Notes: generated by a model not told the origin, from the letters alone. A stretch of 64,000 nucleotides of DNA from LMUY01 sp965276785 (GCA_965276785.1 OZ255629.1:2480001-2544000); one strand, 5' to 3'; numbered from the stretch's first letter, positions 25,891 to 35,789 are shown. Numbers and translations are program-made.

Positions 25891-26853
25891 ATGTCCCGCG
25901 CCCACCTGCTGCGCCGTCTGCTGCTCACCATCCCCAGCCTGCTCGGCATCAGCGTCGTGCTCTACACCGTGCTCGCTCTGGCTCCCGGCGACCCGTTCGG
26001 CCAGCTCGTCACCAACCCCAACGTGCCGCCCGAGGTGCAGGCGGCGCTGCGGGCCAAGTTCGGGCTGGATGACCCGGTGTGGTCGCGCTATCTCCATTGG
26101 CTGCTCGCTATGCTGCAGGGCGACTGGGGCTACTCATTCGGCAGCCGCATTGACGTCACCCACCTCATCCTGCAGCGCCTGCCGGTGACCATCGCGGTGA
26201 TCGGCCTATCGCAGGTGCTCGCCGTGGCCGTGGCCATCCCAGTCGGCGTTCTCGCCGCCGCCAAGCCCTATTCGCTGTTCGACCAGGTCGCCAGCACCGC
26301 CGCCTTCATCGGCTTCTCCTTGCCCACCTTCTTCACCGGGCTGCTGCTCATCCTGCTGTTCAGCATCCAACTCGGCTGGCTGCCCTTCGTCTACCGCTCC
26401 GACCTGCAGGCCAGCGGGCTTGGGTGGTGGTGGGAGGAGTTCCGGCAATCCATCATGCCGATCGCGGTGCTCGGCCTGTTCCAAGGCGCCTCGCTGGTGC
26501 GCTTCGTCCGCTCCGCGGTGCTGGACGTGATCAAGCTCGACTACGTCACCACGGCGCGGTCCAAGGGCATCGGCGAACGCCGGGTGATCCTGCGCCACGT
26601 AGTGCGCAACGCGCTGATCCCCGTGGTGACCTTGCTGGCGCTGCAGATGCCGGTCGTGTTCGGCGGCGCCATCGTCACCGAGCAGATCTTCCGCATCCCC
26701 GGCATCGGCTCGCTGCTAATCGACAGCATCCTCACCAACGACACCCCCGTGGTGATGGGCGTCACCTTCGTGTTCGCTGCCCTCGTCATCCTATTCAACC
26801 TGCTGGCAGACCTGCTGTATGGCGCTCTCGACCCCCGCATCGCTTTCCGCTGA
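25891..26853 (+). CDS. ABC transporter permease, DppB/OppB type
   Basis: A 320-residue inner-membrane permease of a peptide-type importer with about six helices. It starts 9 bp after the stop of the SBP pseudogene. The N-terminal 'RRLLLTIPSLLGISVVLYTV' and 'LAPGDPFGQ' and the EAA loop ('YVTTARSKGIGERRVILRHV') are characteristic. Its end overlaps the next permease by 35 bp. Confidence 0.93.
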   Translation: MSRAHLLRRLLLTIPSLLGISVVLYTVLALAPGDPFGQLVTNPNVPPEVQAALRAKFGLDDPVWSRYLHWLLAMLQGDWGYSFGSRIDVTHLILQRLPVTIAVIGLSQVLAVAVAIPVGVLAAAKPYSLFDQVASTAAFIGFSLPTFFTGLLLILLFSIQLGWLPFVYRSDLQASGLGWWWEEFRQSIMPIAVLGLFQGASLVRFVRSAVLDVIKLDYVTTARSKGIGERRVILRHVVRNALIPVVTLLALQMPVVFGGAIVTEQIFRIPGIGSLLIDSILTNDTPVVMGVTFVFAALVILFNLLADLLYGALDPRIAFR

Positions 26854-27775
26854 CCCGGCGCTGCTGCCGGAGCTGGCCGAACCGAGCCGGCGCCGCGCCG
26901 CCGTGTCGCCCGGCCGGGAAGCATGGCGCCGCTTCCGTCGGCACCGGCTGGCGGTGGCAAGCCTGGTGGTGCTGGTATTGCTGGTGTTGGGTGTGCTGCT
27001 CGGCCCCCTGCTCTGGCGCGTGCCGGTCGACGACATCGACTTCGGCGCCCAACTGGCCGGCCCGTCCTGGGCGCACCCCTTCGGCACCGACGATCTCGGG
27101 CAGGACCTGCTCTCCCGCCTGATCCATGGCGGGCGCATTTCCCTGGCGGTGGGCCTGACGGCGATGGCGGTCGCGGTGCTGGTGGGCTTGGTGGTGGGCG
27201 CCGTCTCCGGCATGGCAGGACGACAGCTCGACGCGGCACTGATGTGGCTCACCGACCTGTTCCTCTCGCTGCCGCAACTGCCGCTGTTGCTGCTGGTGAT
27301 CTACCTGTTCCGCAACGCGCTGGCCGCAGCGCTGGGCTTGGAAGGCGGCTTGTTCCTGCTGATCGTGCTGGTGATCGGCGGCTTGCGCTGGATGCCGGTA
27401 GCGCGGCTGGTGCGCGGGCAGTTCTTCTCCTTGCGGGAAAAGGAATTCGTCGAGGCCGCCGAGGCGCTCGGCGCCTCCCGCATGCGCCTGGTGGTGCACC
27501 ACATTCTGCCCAATGCGCTCGGCCCGGTGATTGTGGCTGGCACGGTGGAGGTGGCCAATGCCATCATCGCCGAAAGCACCCTCTCCTTCCTCGGCCTCGG
27601 CTTCCCGCCCGACATCCCCACCTGGGGCCGCACCCTGTTCGACGCCAAGGACTATCTCGACATCGCGCCGCATTGGGCGTTGTTCCCGGGGGCGGCGATC
27701 TTCCTCGCCGTGCTCTCAATCAACTTCATCGGCGACGGCCTGCGCGACGCGCTGGATGCCCGGCGGGTGGTCTGA
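26819..27775 (+). CDS. ABC transporter permease, DppC/OppC type
   Basis: A 318-residue second permease. It has the N-terminal OppC domain ('REAWRRFRRHRLAVASLVVL'), 'HPFGTDDLGQDLLSRLIHGG' and the EAA loop 'FVEAAEALGASRMRLVVHHI'. The start is inside dppB (35-bp overlap), and the stop shares a base with the ATG of the ATPase gene (TGATG). It forms the membrane channel with the preceding permease. Confidence 0.93.
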   Translation: MALSTPASLSADPALLPELAEPSRRRAAVSPGREAWRRFRRHRLAVASLVVLVLLVLGVLLGPLLWRVPVDDIDFGAQLAGPSWAHPFGTDDLGQDLLSRLIHGGRISLAVGLTAMAVAVLVGLVVGAVSGMAGRQLDAALMWLTDLFLSLPQLPLLLLVIYLFRNALAAALGLEGGLFLLIVLVIGGLRWMPVARLVRGQFFSLREKEFVEAAEALGASRMRLVVHHILPNALGPVIVAGTVEVANAIIAESTLSFLGLGFPPDIPTWGRTLFDAKDYLDIAPHWALFPGAAIFLAVLSINFIGDGLRDALDARRVV

Positions 27776-28764
27776 TGCCAGAGCTTGAATTGAATAAGCC
27801 CTTGCTGGAAATCCGCGGCCTGAAAACCTGGTTCGGCCCGGGAGCGGACGCGGTTCGCGCGGTCGACGGGGTGAGCCTGTCGGTGTCGGCCGGCGAGACG
27901 CTGGCCGTCGTGGGCGAGTCCGGCTGCGGCAAGACGGTGACGGCGCGCAGCGTGCTGCAACTGATCGACCGCCCGCCGGGCCGCTTCGTCGCCGGGCAAA
28001 TCCTGTGGCGCGGGCGGGACCTCATCCCGCTCGGGCCGGCCGCGATGGACCAGATCCGCGCCCGCGAGATCGCCATGGTGTTCCAGGAGCCGATGACCTC
28101 GCTCAACCCAGTCTACACGGTGGGCGAGCAAATCGCCGAGTCGCTCCGCACCCACGAAAAACTCTCCCGCAAGGCCGCCTTCGCCGAAGCCGTCGAGATG
28201 CTGCGCCTGGTGCAAATCCCCGACCCGGTCCGCCGCGCGGGCGACTACCCGCACCAGTTCTCCGGCGGCATGCGCCAGCGGGTGATGATCGCCATGGCGC
28301 TGGCCTGCAAGCCGCAATTGCTGATTGCCGACGAGCCCACCACCGCGCTCGACGTCACCATCCAGGCGCAAATCCTCGATCTGCTTGCGGACATGAAGGG
28401 CCGCCTCGGCATGGCCATCATGCTCATCACCCACGCGATGGGGGTGGTGGCGGAGAATGCCGGCCGCGTGGCGGTGATGTATGCCGGCGTGGTGGTGGAG
28501 GAAGCGCCGGTCGCCGAACTGTTCGCTCACCCGCGCCACCCGTATACGCAGGGCCTGATCCGCTCCATCCCCCGGGTGGATGCAGCCGTGCAAGGCCGCA
28601 CCCGGCTGGAGCAAATCCGCGGCACCGTGCCCTCGTTGCGCGCGCTGCCGCCGGGCTGCCGCTTCTCCCCACGTTGCCCGGCCGTGATCCCGGAGTGCCG
28701 CGCTGCCGAGCCCGCCTTGCGCCCGGTCGGCCCCGCTCATCTCGCGGCCTGCATCCGTGCCTGA
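27775..28764 (+). CDS. ABC transporter ATP-binding protein, DppD/OppD type
   Basis: A 329-residue ATPase. Walker A 'GESGCGKT', Q-loop 'VFQEPMTSLNP', signature 'FSGGMRQRV' and Walker B 'LLIADEP' are all present, as is the C-terminal oligopeptide-transporter domain with cysteines ('PPGCRFSPRCP'). One oddity: the H-loop reads 'LITHAMG', where the family normally has 'THDLG', so the switch His is kept but the following Asp is replaced. The ATG at 27775 overlaps the permease stop. It pairs with the next ATPase. Confidence 0.93.
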   Translation: MPELELNKPLLEIRGLKTWFGPGADAVRAVDGVSLSVSAGETLAVVGESGCGKTVTARSVLQLIDRPPGRFVAGQILWRGRDLIPLGPAAMDQIRAREIAMVFQEPMTSLNPVYTVGEQIAESLRTHEKLSRKAAFAEAVEMLRLVQIPDPVRRAGDYPHQFSGGMRQRVMIAMALACKPQLLIADEPTTALDVTIQAQILDLLADMKGRLGMAIMLITHAMGVVAENAGRVAVMYAGVVVEEAPVAELFAHPRHPYTQGLIRSIPRVDAAVQGRTRLEQIRGTVPSLRALPPGCRFSPRCPAVIPECRAAEPALRPVGPAHLAACIRA

Positions 28765-29734
28765 GCCGCTGCTCTCGGTCCGTGGCCTGAAGAAATACTT
28801 CCCGCTCAAAGGCGGCGTGCTGGCGCGCGAGATAGAGCGCGTGCACGCGGTGGACGACGTGAGCCTGGACATCGCGCCCGGCGAGACGCTCGGCCTGGTG
28901 GGCGAATCCGGCTGCGGCAAGTCCACCACCGGGCGCTGCATCATGCGGCTGATGCAGCCGAGCGAAGGAACCATCCGGTTCGAGGGCCGCGACGTGACCG
29001 GGCTGGCGGGGAAGGAACTGCGCGAATTGCGGCGGGAGATGCAGATCATCTTCCAGGACCCGTTTGCCTCGCTCAACCCGCGCCACACCGTGCGCGCCAT
29101 CGTGGGCGAGGCGCTGATCATCCATCGTTTGGCGAAGAACCGGCAGGACCTGGAGGACCAGGTGGTGCGGCTGCTGGAGCTGGTCGGGCTAGGCGCCGAG
29201 CACCTGCCCCGCTTTGCACACGAGTTCTCCGGCGGCCAGCGCCAGCGCATCGGCATCGCCCGCGCGCTGGCGGTGCAACCCAAGCTGATCGTGTGCGACG
29301 AACCGGTGTCCGCGCTGGACGTGTCGGTGCAGGCGCAGGTGATCAACCTGCTGGAGGACCTGCAGGAGCGCTTAGGCCTGGCCTACCTATTCATCGCCCA
29401 CGATCTCTCGGTGGTGGAGCATATCAGCAATCGGGTGGCGGTGATGTATCTTGGCCGCGTGGTGGAGGTGGCCAGTGCGCGGGCACTCTACGACAACCCG
29501 CGGCACCCCTACACCGAGGCGTTGCTCTCGGCGGTGCCGATCCCCGACCCGGCGGTGAAACGCCGGCGCATCGTGTTGCAGGGCGACGTGCCGAACCCGA
29601 TCCGTCCGCCGCCGGGCTGCCATTTCCATACCCGCTGCCCGATCGCGCAGGAGCAATGCCGTCGTGACGTGCCGGCGCTGGAGGAGGCGGAGACCGGGCA
29701 CTGGGTTGCGTGCCATCTGCGGAGAGGTCGCTAA
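28757..29734 (+). CDS. ABC transporter ATP-binding protein, DppF/OppF type
   Basis: A 325-residue ATPase starting at GTG 28757, overlapping the previous gene by 8 bp. Motifs: Walker A 'GESGCGKST', 'IIFQDPFASLNP', signature 'FSGGQRQRI', Walker B 'LIVCDEPVSALD', canonical H-loop 'FIAHDLSVV', and C-terminal 'PPGCHFHTRCP'. Its stop codon overlaps the stop codon of the convergent flippase gene (CTAA). Confidence 0.94.
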   Translation: MPEPLLSVRGLKKYFPLKGGVLAREIERVHAVDDVSLDIAPGETLGLVGESGCGKSTTGRCIMRLMQPSEGTIRFEGRDVTGLAGKELRELRREMQIIFQDPFASLNPRHTVRAIVGEALIIHRLAKNRQDLEDQVVRLLELVGLGAEHLPRFAHEFSGGQRQRIGIARALAVQPKLIVCDEPVSALDVSVQAQVINLLEDLQERLGLAYLFIAHDLSVVEHISNRVAVMYLGRVVEVASARALYDNPRHPYTEALLSAVPIPDPAVKRRRIVLQGDVPNPIRPPPGCHFHTRCPIAQEQCRRDVPALEEAETGHWVACHLRRGR

Positions 29735-30966
29735 ATCTTGCTGAACGCCGGAGCAAGAACACAGCGGGCGCGCGGCCCGACACGGCCGGCCAGCAGCACC
29801 GTGGCCGTCGCCAGCGCGCCCGCCGACATAATCCAAGGCACCGCGGCCAAGCCGTAGCGCGGCAGCAACAGCAGCATCAACGGCACGCTCACGACCGTGG
29901 TTGCGGCTTCGCCAAGCAAGTTGAGCTTGGAGCGGTTCAGCGCCACCAGCGAAACCAGCACGGACGAGCTCAGGAAGCGGCAGAAGGTGAGGACACCCAG
30001 CCCGAACCAAAGGCTGTTCACCTCCGCGTATTGCTTGCCGATGAGGTATTGCGTGATGAACGGGCCGCCGAAGGTGAGGAACAGGCCGAATCCGCCGCCA
30101 ACGAAAATCATCTGCGCCCAGGACTGCAATTCGAGCCGTCGGGTAGAGCGCCCACTGGCCGCAGCAGCGGCAATCGGCGGCACCTGCGTGTTGGTGACCA
30201 CGGAGGCGAAGGTGATCGCGCTGCCAGCGAACTTGGCGCCCGCCTGGTAAATGCCGGTGTCATGCAAGCCGAGCAGCGGCGCGATGAATACGGAATCGAT
30301 CTGGCCGTTAATGTAGCTCAAGTTGCTGAGCAGGGCCCACGACCAAGACGACTTTACAGTTTGCCACAGACTCGGCGATGGTAGATCGTGGCGGGGCGCG
30401 GGGAACAGGCGCATCGCCGCTCGCAGCGCCACCGCGGCATAGCCGACCCGGCATAGCAAGAAGGCGATCGCAATCGGCAAGATACCACCGCCAGCATGCA
30501 CCACGAGCGCCACAACCAGGCCGTACACCAGCGACGTCCAGCTCACGATCCAGCTTTCGTGCCCGAAGCGCCGGGTGGAGCGGAACGCGACCAGAGCCAG
30601 GTCGCCGAACGAGGCCACCATCACGCCGGCGGTGAGCAGGCAGCTGGCGAGCTTGGCATCTGCGTCGATCGGCAAGCACGCCACCACCAGCACACCGACT
30701 GCAGTCACGCACACCGACAAAGCCGACTTGAGTTTCAGCGTGGAGGCGAGGATGGCTCTACCATCGTCCGGATAGTGCGCAATGTCGCGCAACGTTTTCA
30801 TGGCCAGACCGAAATCTGTCAGCAGCGACCCAAGCGAGGCGTAGCTGAATACAAGCGAGACGAAGCCGAACTCGCGGGGGCCAAGCCCGCGTGCAATGAG
30901 GGCAAAAACGCCTAGCCCAACCAGCATGCGGATGAAAATTGAGAATGTCATGAATAGCTTAGACAA
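29731..30966 (-). CDS. Wzx-like polysaccharide flippase
   Basis: A 411-residue integral membrane protein with 10-12 hydrophobic helices. The 'LGVFALIARGLGPREFGFVSL' start, the 'TLKLKSALSVCVTAVG' region and 'GIYQAGAKFAGSAITFASV' match the polysaccharide-transporter (MOP) superfamily. It would move lipid-linked exopolysaccharide repeat units across the inner membrane. It is the downstream-most gene of the minus-strand exopolysaccharide operon, 44 bp after a glycosyltransferase, and meets the ABC operon stop to stop. Confidence 0.85.
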   Translation of the reverse strand: MSKLFMTFSIFIRMLVGLGVFALIARGLGPREFGFVSLVFSYASLGSLLTDFGLAMKTLRDIAHYPDDGRAILASTLKLKSALSVCVTAVGVLVVACLPIDADAKLASCLLTAGVMVASFGDLALVAFRSTRRFGHESWIVSWTSLVYGLVVALVVHAGGGILPIAIAFLLCRVGYAAVALRAAMRLFPAPRHDLPSPSLWQTVKSSWSWALLSNLSYINGQIDSVFIAPLLGLHDTGIYQAGAKFAGSAITFASVVTNTQVPPIAAAAASGRSTRRLELQSWAQMIFVGGGFGLFLTFGGPFITQYLIGKQYAEVNSLWFGLGVLTFCRFLSSSVLVSLVALNRSKLNLLGEAATTVVSVPLMLLLLPRYGLAAVPWIMSAGALATATVLLAGRVGPRARCVLAPAFSKI

Positions 30967-31010
30967 ACGCAGCCCCTTTCCATCGATGCCGCCCTTCGAT
31001 TAGCACAACC

Positions 31011-32177
31011 CTAAGGTGAAGCAACCCTCCCTTTGATAGGATCGCGAGTTGCGCTGCCATTATCTTGCTGCAAAGCAGCATGGAGGCAGCCGGCATAGCT
31101 TGCACCGATCTGTTGCCAGGACAGCCCGGCCTTACACTTGCGCATCTCCGCCGCCAGATCCCACGCTCGCCGCCGGGCCTCGACAATCCCAGCGGCAATG
31201 CCCAACGCGAGATCCGTCACCGGAATCAGCACGGCGCTGGCCGAGTCCAGCGTTTCCGGCACATCGCCGATCGGGGTGGCGACGATCGGCTTCTCGAACG
31301 CGAGCGCCACTTTCATCACCGCGCTCGTGGTTCCTTCCAGGTAAGGGATCACCACGCAGTCGGCCGCCGCGAACAGTGGTTGCACCTGTTCGAACGGCAC
31401 ATGCCCCTCGAACAACATCACGCTCCCTCCCGCGCAGGAGGCGCGCAACTGCTGCATCTCTGCGCCAGACAGGTCCGGCTTGCCGGCCATCACCAGTTTG
31501 ATGCGCGCGCCCGCCGGCAAGTAACGCGCTGCCTCCGCGAAAGCCAGCGCCCCTTTGCGCCGGGTGACATGGCCGAAGAACAGCGCCACGAAGCTGGTTT
31601 CGTCGCCTTCGAGGCCCGGCACGCGCGAGCGTGCGTCGGCGCGGCTGAGCGGCTGCTGGTTGAACTGGTCCAACAGCGCACACGGGATGACCGCGACCGG
31701 ACAGCGCACACCAAGGCGGGCAAGCTGCTCGCGCGCGAGGCGGGAATGCGCCACCAACCCATTGAACGCGCCATAGTAGCGGCGCAGGATCCACGGGTCC
31801 CACCGGCGTGGCTCATGCGGCAACACGTCGTGCACAGTGCACACGCAGCGAATCCCGGCCAGGCGGAACAGCCAGATCAACGGCAGTTCCAGCAGCGGCC
31901 ACTTTACCCAAGCCTGCATCAGCAACACGTCGGGACGAGTGGCCAGCACATGCCAGGCATAGCGCCAAATATCCACCGGCAGATGGCGCGAGCGGCGGAA
32001 GCAATACGTGGCCGGCCCCAACGCCTGCTGGTGCGGCGCCGAAGCGGTGGTGCTGGTCAGCACATCCACCTCGGCGTGCTGCCGCAGCACCTGCGCCAGG
32101 CCGACGATGTAGTCGATAAAGCCGGGATTGACCGGGAAACAGGCAAGGGCGACCCGGAGTCGCTTTGGCTCGATCAT
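31011..32177 (-). CDS. Glycosyltransferase, family 4 (GT-B)
   Basis: A 388-residue GT-B enzyme. The ATG at 32177 overlaps the stop of the preceding gene (ATGA). The C-terminal half shows donor-binding 'LFFGHVTRRKGALAFAEAA', 'AADCVVIPYLEGTTSAVMKV' and 'ALAFEKPIVATPIGDVPE', with the usual Glu region altered (E-x7-E replaced by 'EGTTSAVMKVALAFEKP'). The N-terminal half has 'NPGFIDYIVGLAQVLRQH'. It probably adds one sugar to the exopolysaccharide repeat unit at the inner face of the membrane. Confidence 0.88.
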   Translation of the reverse strand: MIEPKRLRVALACFPVNPGFIDYIVGLAQVLRQHAEVDVLTSTTASAPHQQALGPATYCFRRSRHLPVDIWRYAWHVLATRPDVLLMQAWVKWPLLELPLIWLFRLAGIRCVCTVHDVLPHEPRRWDPWILRRYYGAFNGLVAHSRLAREQLARLGVRCPVAVIPCALLDQFNQQPLSRADARSRVPGLEGDETSFVALFFGHVTRRKGALAFAEAARYLPAGARIKLVMAGKPDLSGAEMQQLRASCAGGSVMLFEGHVPFEQVQPLFAAADCVVIPYLEGTTSAVMKVALAFEKPIVATPIGDVPETLDSASAVLIPVTDLALGIAAGIVEARRRAWDLAAEMRKCKAGLSWQQIGASYAGCLHAALQQDNGSATRDPIKGRVASP

Positions 32178-33475
32178 AGCTGCCCGCTCGCGAATCCAAG
32201 CCCCGCCTCCGCCCCCTGCAACCGGTCGCCGGCAGCCGTGCCCACCCGCTGACCTTGCGACGACAACAGGCCGCGATACAGCGTGGACATGGCGGTGAAG
32301 TAGCGCTCTTCGCTGAATGTCTCGGCCACGAAAGCACGCGCGGCCTGCCCCATCGCCACGAGTTGCGGCTCCGGCGCATCGGCAATCGCCGACAGCGTTT
32401 CGGCCAGCGCGCCCACGTCGCCAGAGCGAAAGTGCCAACCGGTGACGCCTTGTGTGATCAACTCCGGAATGCCGCCGATCGCAGCACCCGCCACAGGGCG
32501 GTAGCGGGCGAACGCCTCCAGCACGCTCACCGGGGCGTTCTCATACCATTCCGACGGCAGCACCACCGCGCGGCAGCGCTCGACCTCCTGCCATAACGGC
32601 TCGCCGGACAGAAAGCCGCGGAACGTCACCGGCGCGGCCAAGGAGGCAGCAAGCGCGCGCAACGCCGCCTCCTCCGGCCCGCTGCCGACGATCACCACCG
32701 GCACGCGGGATTTCGCCGCGGCCGCGATCAGGGTGGCGACGCCCTTCTCCGGTGCCAGCCGGCCAAAGAACAGCACGTGATCGCCAAACCGGCCGGGTGC
32801 CGCCGGCGGCAGCGCCACGCAGTTGGGCACGTAATGCACCTGCTCGGGCCGCCAGCCCCACTCGATCAGCTTGGCGCGATAGAACCGGCTCGGCGCCACC
32901 ACCGCCGAGAGCGTCTTGGCATACACGTCGAACAGCTTGTGCAGCGCCGATTCAACCATGATCAAGCCGCTCGCCGGTAGCGACCCCTTGATGCAGCGAT
33001 GGCGCACCACGTTCCACACCCGGCCGCCCTTGCACCGCTCGCATACGCCGCCCGCGTTCATCATCTTGTAGCTCGGGCAGGCCAGCTTCAGGTCGTGCGC
33101 GGTCATTACCGCGGGGATGCCGCGCCGCCTCAGCTCCACCAGCACCGAGGGCGACAGGTGATGGTGGATGATGTGCAAGTGCGCCAGATCGACCGGGTGC
33201 TCGTCCAGCAATGCCGCCAATCGCCGCTGCGCCTCGCGCGAATAGATGATGCGCGACGCATCCACCAGGCGATCCACCGCCCCCTTGGCCACCTCGTAAT
33301 CCACCCGCGCCGCAAAATGGCGGTCCAGCGCGTAAGGCTGGTTGTTCGGATGCGCCATGGAGAAGAACACGTTCGACCAGCCATGCCGCTCGAACAGCGC
33401 CGCATGGTCCAGATAGACGATATCGGACCCGCCACGACGATAGTGGTAGGAGTTGACCGACAGCAGCCGATTCAT
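32174..33475 (-). CDS. Glycosyltransferase, family 4 with inserted cysteine cluster
   Basis: A 433-residue GT-B enzyme. The ATG at 33475 lies 4 bp after the autokinase stop; the open frame extends further upstream but overlaps that gene. The N-terminal 'NSYHYRRGGSDIVYLDHA' is the acceptor side. A 'CPSYKMMNAGGVCERCKGG' segment with further cysteines resembles the small Cys-rich insert found in many exopolysaccharide GT4 enzymes. Donor-site motifs are 'LFFGRLAPEKGVATLI' and 'PSEWYENAPVSVLEAFA'. Part of the operon with both neighbouring glycosyltransferases. Confidence 0.9.
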   Translation of the reverse strand: MNRLLSVNSYHYRRGGSDIVYLDHAALFERHGWSNVFFSMAHPNNQPYALDRHFAARVDYEVAKGAVDRLVDASRIIYSREAQRRLAALLDEHPVDLAHLHIIHHHLSPSVLVELRRRGIPAVMTAHDLKLACPSYKMMNAGGVCERCKGGRVWNVVRHRCIKGSLPASGLIMVESALHKLFDVYAKTLSAVVAPSRFYRAKLIEWGWRPEQVHYVPNCVALPPAAPGRFGDHVLFFGRLAPEKGVATLIAAAAKSRVPVVIVGSGPEEAALRALAASLAAPVTFRGFLSGEPLWQEVERCRAVVLPSEWYENAPVSVLEAFARYRPVAGAAIGGIPELITQGVTGWHFRSGDVGALAETLSAIADAPEPQLVAMGQAARAFVAETFSEERYFTAMSTLYRGLLSSQGQRVGTAAGDRLQGAEAGLGFASGQL

Positions 33476-33479
33476 GCGC

Positions 33480-35726
33480 TCAGCGCTCGTGCCGGATGTA
33501 GGACGAGCGCAGCGGGCGATAGGCTTCCAGGTCGTGCGAACTCGCCTGGTATTCACCCATATCGACCGCGTTCAGCACCGCCCCGGTGACCCGGCCACCC
33601 GCCAAGTCCAGCCGGCGCACCGCGGCGCGGACCACGTCATGCGGCGTGCTGCCCCAGCGGATTACAATGGCGGTCGCGTCGGCCAGCTTGGCCACCGGCA
33701 AGGCGTCGTCCACCGCCGCAATCGGCGGGGTGTCGATGATGACGAAGTCGTATGCCTCGCGCGCTTGCTCCACCAAGGTCGCGAAGGCCGGCGAGCTCAA
33801 CAAGGCTTGCGGATTGGCCACCGACCGTGCCGAGATCAACGCGTCGAACAGCCCGCGATCGACCTTGTGGACGCATTGCGCCAAGGTGAGCCCCGGCTTG
33901 CCGCCCAGCAGATCCTCCAGGCCCAGGCTGACACTGGCCTTCAGCATGGCCCGCAGCCGCGACTGCCGCATGTCCGTGTCGATCAGCAGCACCTTGAAGC
34001 CGATGAACGCCAGGCTCTGCGCGTAGAACGCCGAGAGCAGCGTCTTGCCTTCGCCGGGCAACGCGGAGGTGAACGCCACCACCTTGGGCTGGGTGCCGTT
34101 CGAGTAGATGCTGAGCGAGTTGCGCAGCGTTTGCAGCGACAGCGCGAACACTGAGCGCGGATCCGGCAGCCGCAAGAACGCCCGGCGCCCCTGCACCGAG
34201 CGCACGTTCGGCACCGAGGTGAGACCGGGAACGCGGCAGATCGCCTCGATGGCGAGCAGGCTGCGCGACTGGAAGCGGCCCCGCTCCAGGAACACGGTAA
34301 AGCAGGCGCTGAGCACGGCGAACAACCCGGTCGATGCCGCCATCAGCATGGCGCGGTGGGGCGAGGACGGGCTGAACGAGACCGACGGGGCGGAAGCCAC
34401 CCGCGAATCCGGCTCCTGCTGCACCTGGCGCTGAATTTCGATCTGCTTGGAGCGTCGCAGCAGGTCGTCATACAGCTGCCGGTCGGCATTGGCCTCGCGT
34501 TGCAGCTGCGCTTGCGACAGGTCGGTCAACTCGGAGACGCTGGCGTCCTTGCTCAGCCCCGACACTTGCCGTTCCAGCACCGCGACATTGGCGGCAGCCA
34601 CGTTCACGTCGTTCAGCGCGGCCCGGCTCAGGCGCTCGGTCTCGGCTGCAATGCTCTGCTTGGTCGCGGCCAGCGCGGCGGCTGTGGCGCGCACCGCCGG
34701 GTGGTCGGCATTGTATTTGTTGTTCAGCTCGGCAAATCTCGACAACAGCAGCTCTTCGTCCTGCCGCTGCTTCTGGATTAGCGGCGACTGCAGCACGGTC
34801 GAATCCGACGTGCCGTTGCCGGCGTTGCGAATGTCCTGCAGCCGCGACTGTTTCTGCACCAAGTCGCTGCGGGCTTGGTCAAGCTGCGTCACCAGTCCGC
34901 TCAGCTCGTGGCTGACGACCGTCTCGCCGCCCGTCCGCAACAGGTTATGGGAGCCGCGGAACTGCAGCAATTGCTGGTCGGAGCTCTGCACCTTGTCGGC
35001 CAGCCGCACCAACTCGGTCTCGAGCCATTCATGCACCGAGTCGAGCGCAATTTCCTTCTCCTTAACCTGGTCGGCGAGATAGAAGCGCAGGTGGTCGGCC
35101 AAAACCTGCTTCGCCAACAAGGGGGCTTTGGCCGAAAACGACACCAGGATCACAAACGACTTGCCATCGTTGAACGCGCTGAAATGCTGGCGGTAGTTCT
35201 TCACCGCCTGCTCCAGTTGCAGTTCTTCGGGGTTGCCCGGTGAGTTGACATCCAGCCCGACCATGCGGCGGATTTGATTGGCGAACTCGTGCAGCTTGCT
35301 GGGCTCGGCAGCGGCAGCAGGCTGGTTGAGATGCAAGTCCAGAATCACCCGCTCCGCAATCGTTTGGCTGGTGAGGATCTGCATCTCGCTGCGGATCAGG
35401 TTCATCGTGCCTTCGGTCGTGGGCGTGACCGGGTTGGTGGTGGTCTGCAGCTCCTCGGTGATCGGCGCGCGCGTGCGCAGCACCAGCATGGCGTCCGCGG
35501 TGTAGGAGGCCGGCAGGCTCAAGATGTAATAGACCGCCGGCACCAGCAGGACGAAGCAGATCAGCGCCCAGCGCAGCTTGCGCCGCCACAGCGTGCGCAG
35601 GATATCCTTCACCGTCAGCCCGCGGCCGCCCTCCGCCCCCGGGCCGCCCATGCTGCCGTTGTTCCAGCCGAAATCCGGCGCGGAAAGGCGCGAGACCGGG
35701 CCGACGTAAGGGGCCAGTTCAGACAT
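33480..35726 (-). CDS. Wzc-like polysaccharide co-polymerase/tyrosine autokinase
   Basis: A 748-residue inner-membrane protein that controls exopolysaccharide chain length and export. Residues 50-70 are the first membrane helix, and 75-440 hold the Wzz and GNVR regions with coiled-coil stretches. A second helix lies at about 458-480 and the BY-kinase domain follows. Walker A 'LPGEGKT' is at 556-562, Walker A' 'LLIDTDMR' at 580-587 and Walker B 'FVIIDTPP' at 661-668. The C-terminal tail has only three tyrosines (726, 736, 743), a small cluster compared with E. coli Wzc. No Wza partner is in the window. Confidence 0.93.
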   Translation of the reverse strand: MSELAPYVGPVSRLSAPDFGWNNGSMGGPGAEGGRGLTVKDILRTLWRRKLRWALICFVLLVPAVYYILSLPASYTADAMLVLRTRAPITEELQTTTNPVTPTTEGTMNLIRSEMQILTSQTIAERVILDLHLNQPAAAAEPSKLHEFANQIRRMVGLDVNSPGNPEELQLEQAVKNYRQHFSAFNDGKSFVILVSFSAKAPLLAKQVLADHLRFYLADQVKEKEIALDSVHEWLETELVRLADKVQSSDQQLLQFRGSHNLLRTGGETVVSHELSGLVTQLDQARSDLVQKQSRLQDIRNAGNGTSDSTVLQSPLIQKQRQDEELLLSRFAELNNKYNADHPAVRATAAALAATKQSIAAETERLSRAALNDVNVAAANVAVLERQVSGLSKDASVSELTDLSQAQLQREANADRQLYDDLLRRSKQIEIQRQVQQEPDSRVASAPSVSFSPSSPHRAMLMAASTGLFAVLSACFTVFLERGRFQSRSLLAIEAICRVPGLTSVPNVRSVQGRRAFLRLPDPRSVFALSLQTLRNSLSIYSNGTQPKVVAFTSALPGEGKTLLSAFYAQSLAFIGFKVLLIDTDMRQSRLRAMLKASVSLGLEDLLGGKPGLTLAQCVHKVDRGLFDALISARSVANPQALLSSPAFATLVEQAREAYDFVIIDTPPIAAVDDALPVAKLADATAIVIRWGSTPHDVVRAAVRRLDLAGGRVTGAVLNAVDMGEYQASSHDLEAYRPLRSSYIRHER

Positions 35727-35789
35727 TCAATCCATCTCCTTCGCGCCGCGCCCGGCCTGCGGGCCGGCGCGGCAATCGTGTCGGATTGC

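Noticed and set aside
26923..27774. Possible N-terminal extension of the DppD-type ATPase
   Set aside because: It is the out-of-frame shadow of the DppC gene; the ATG at 27775 overlapping the upstream stop is the proper start.
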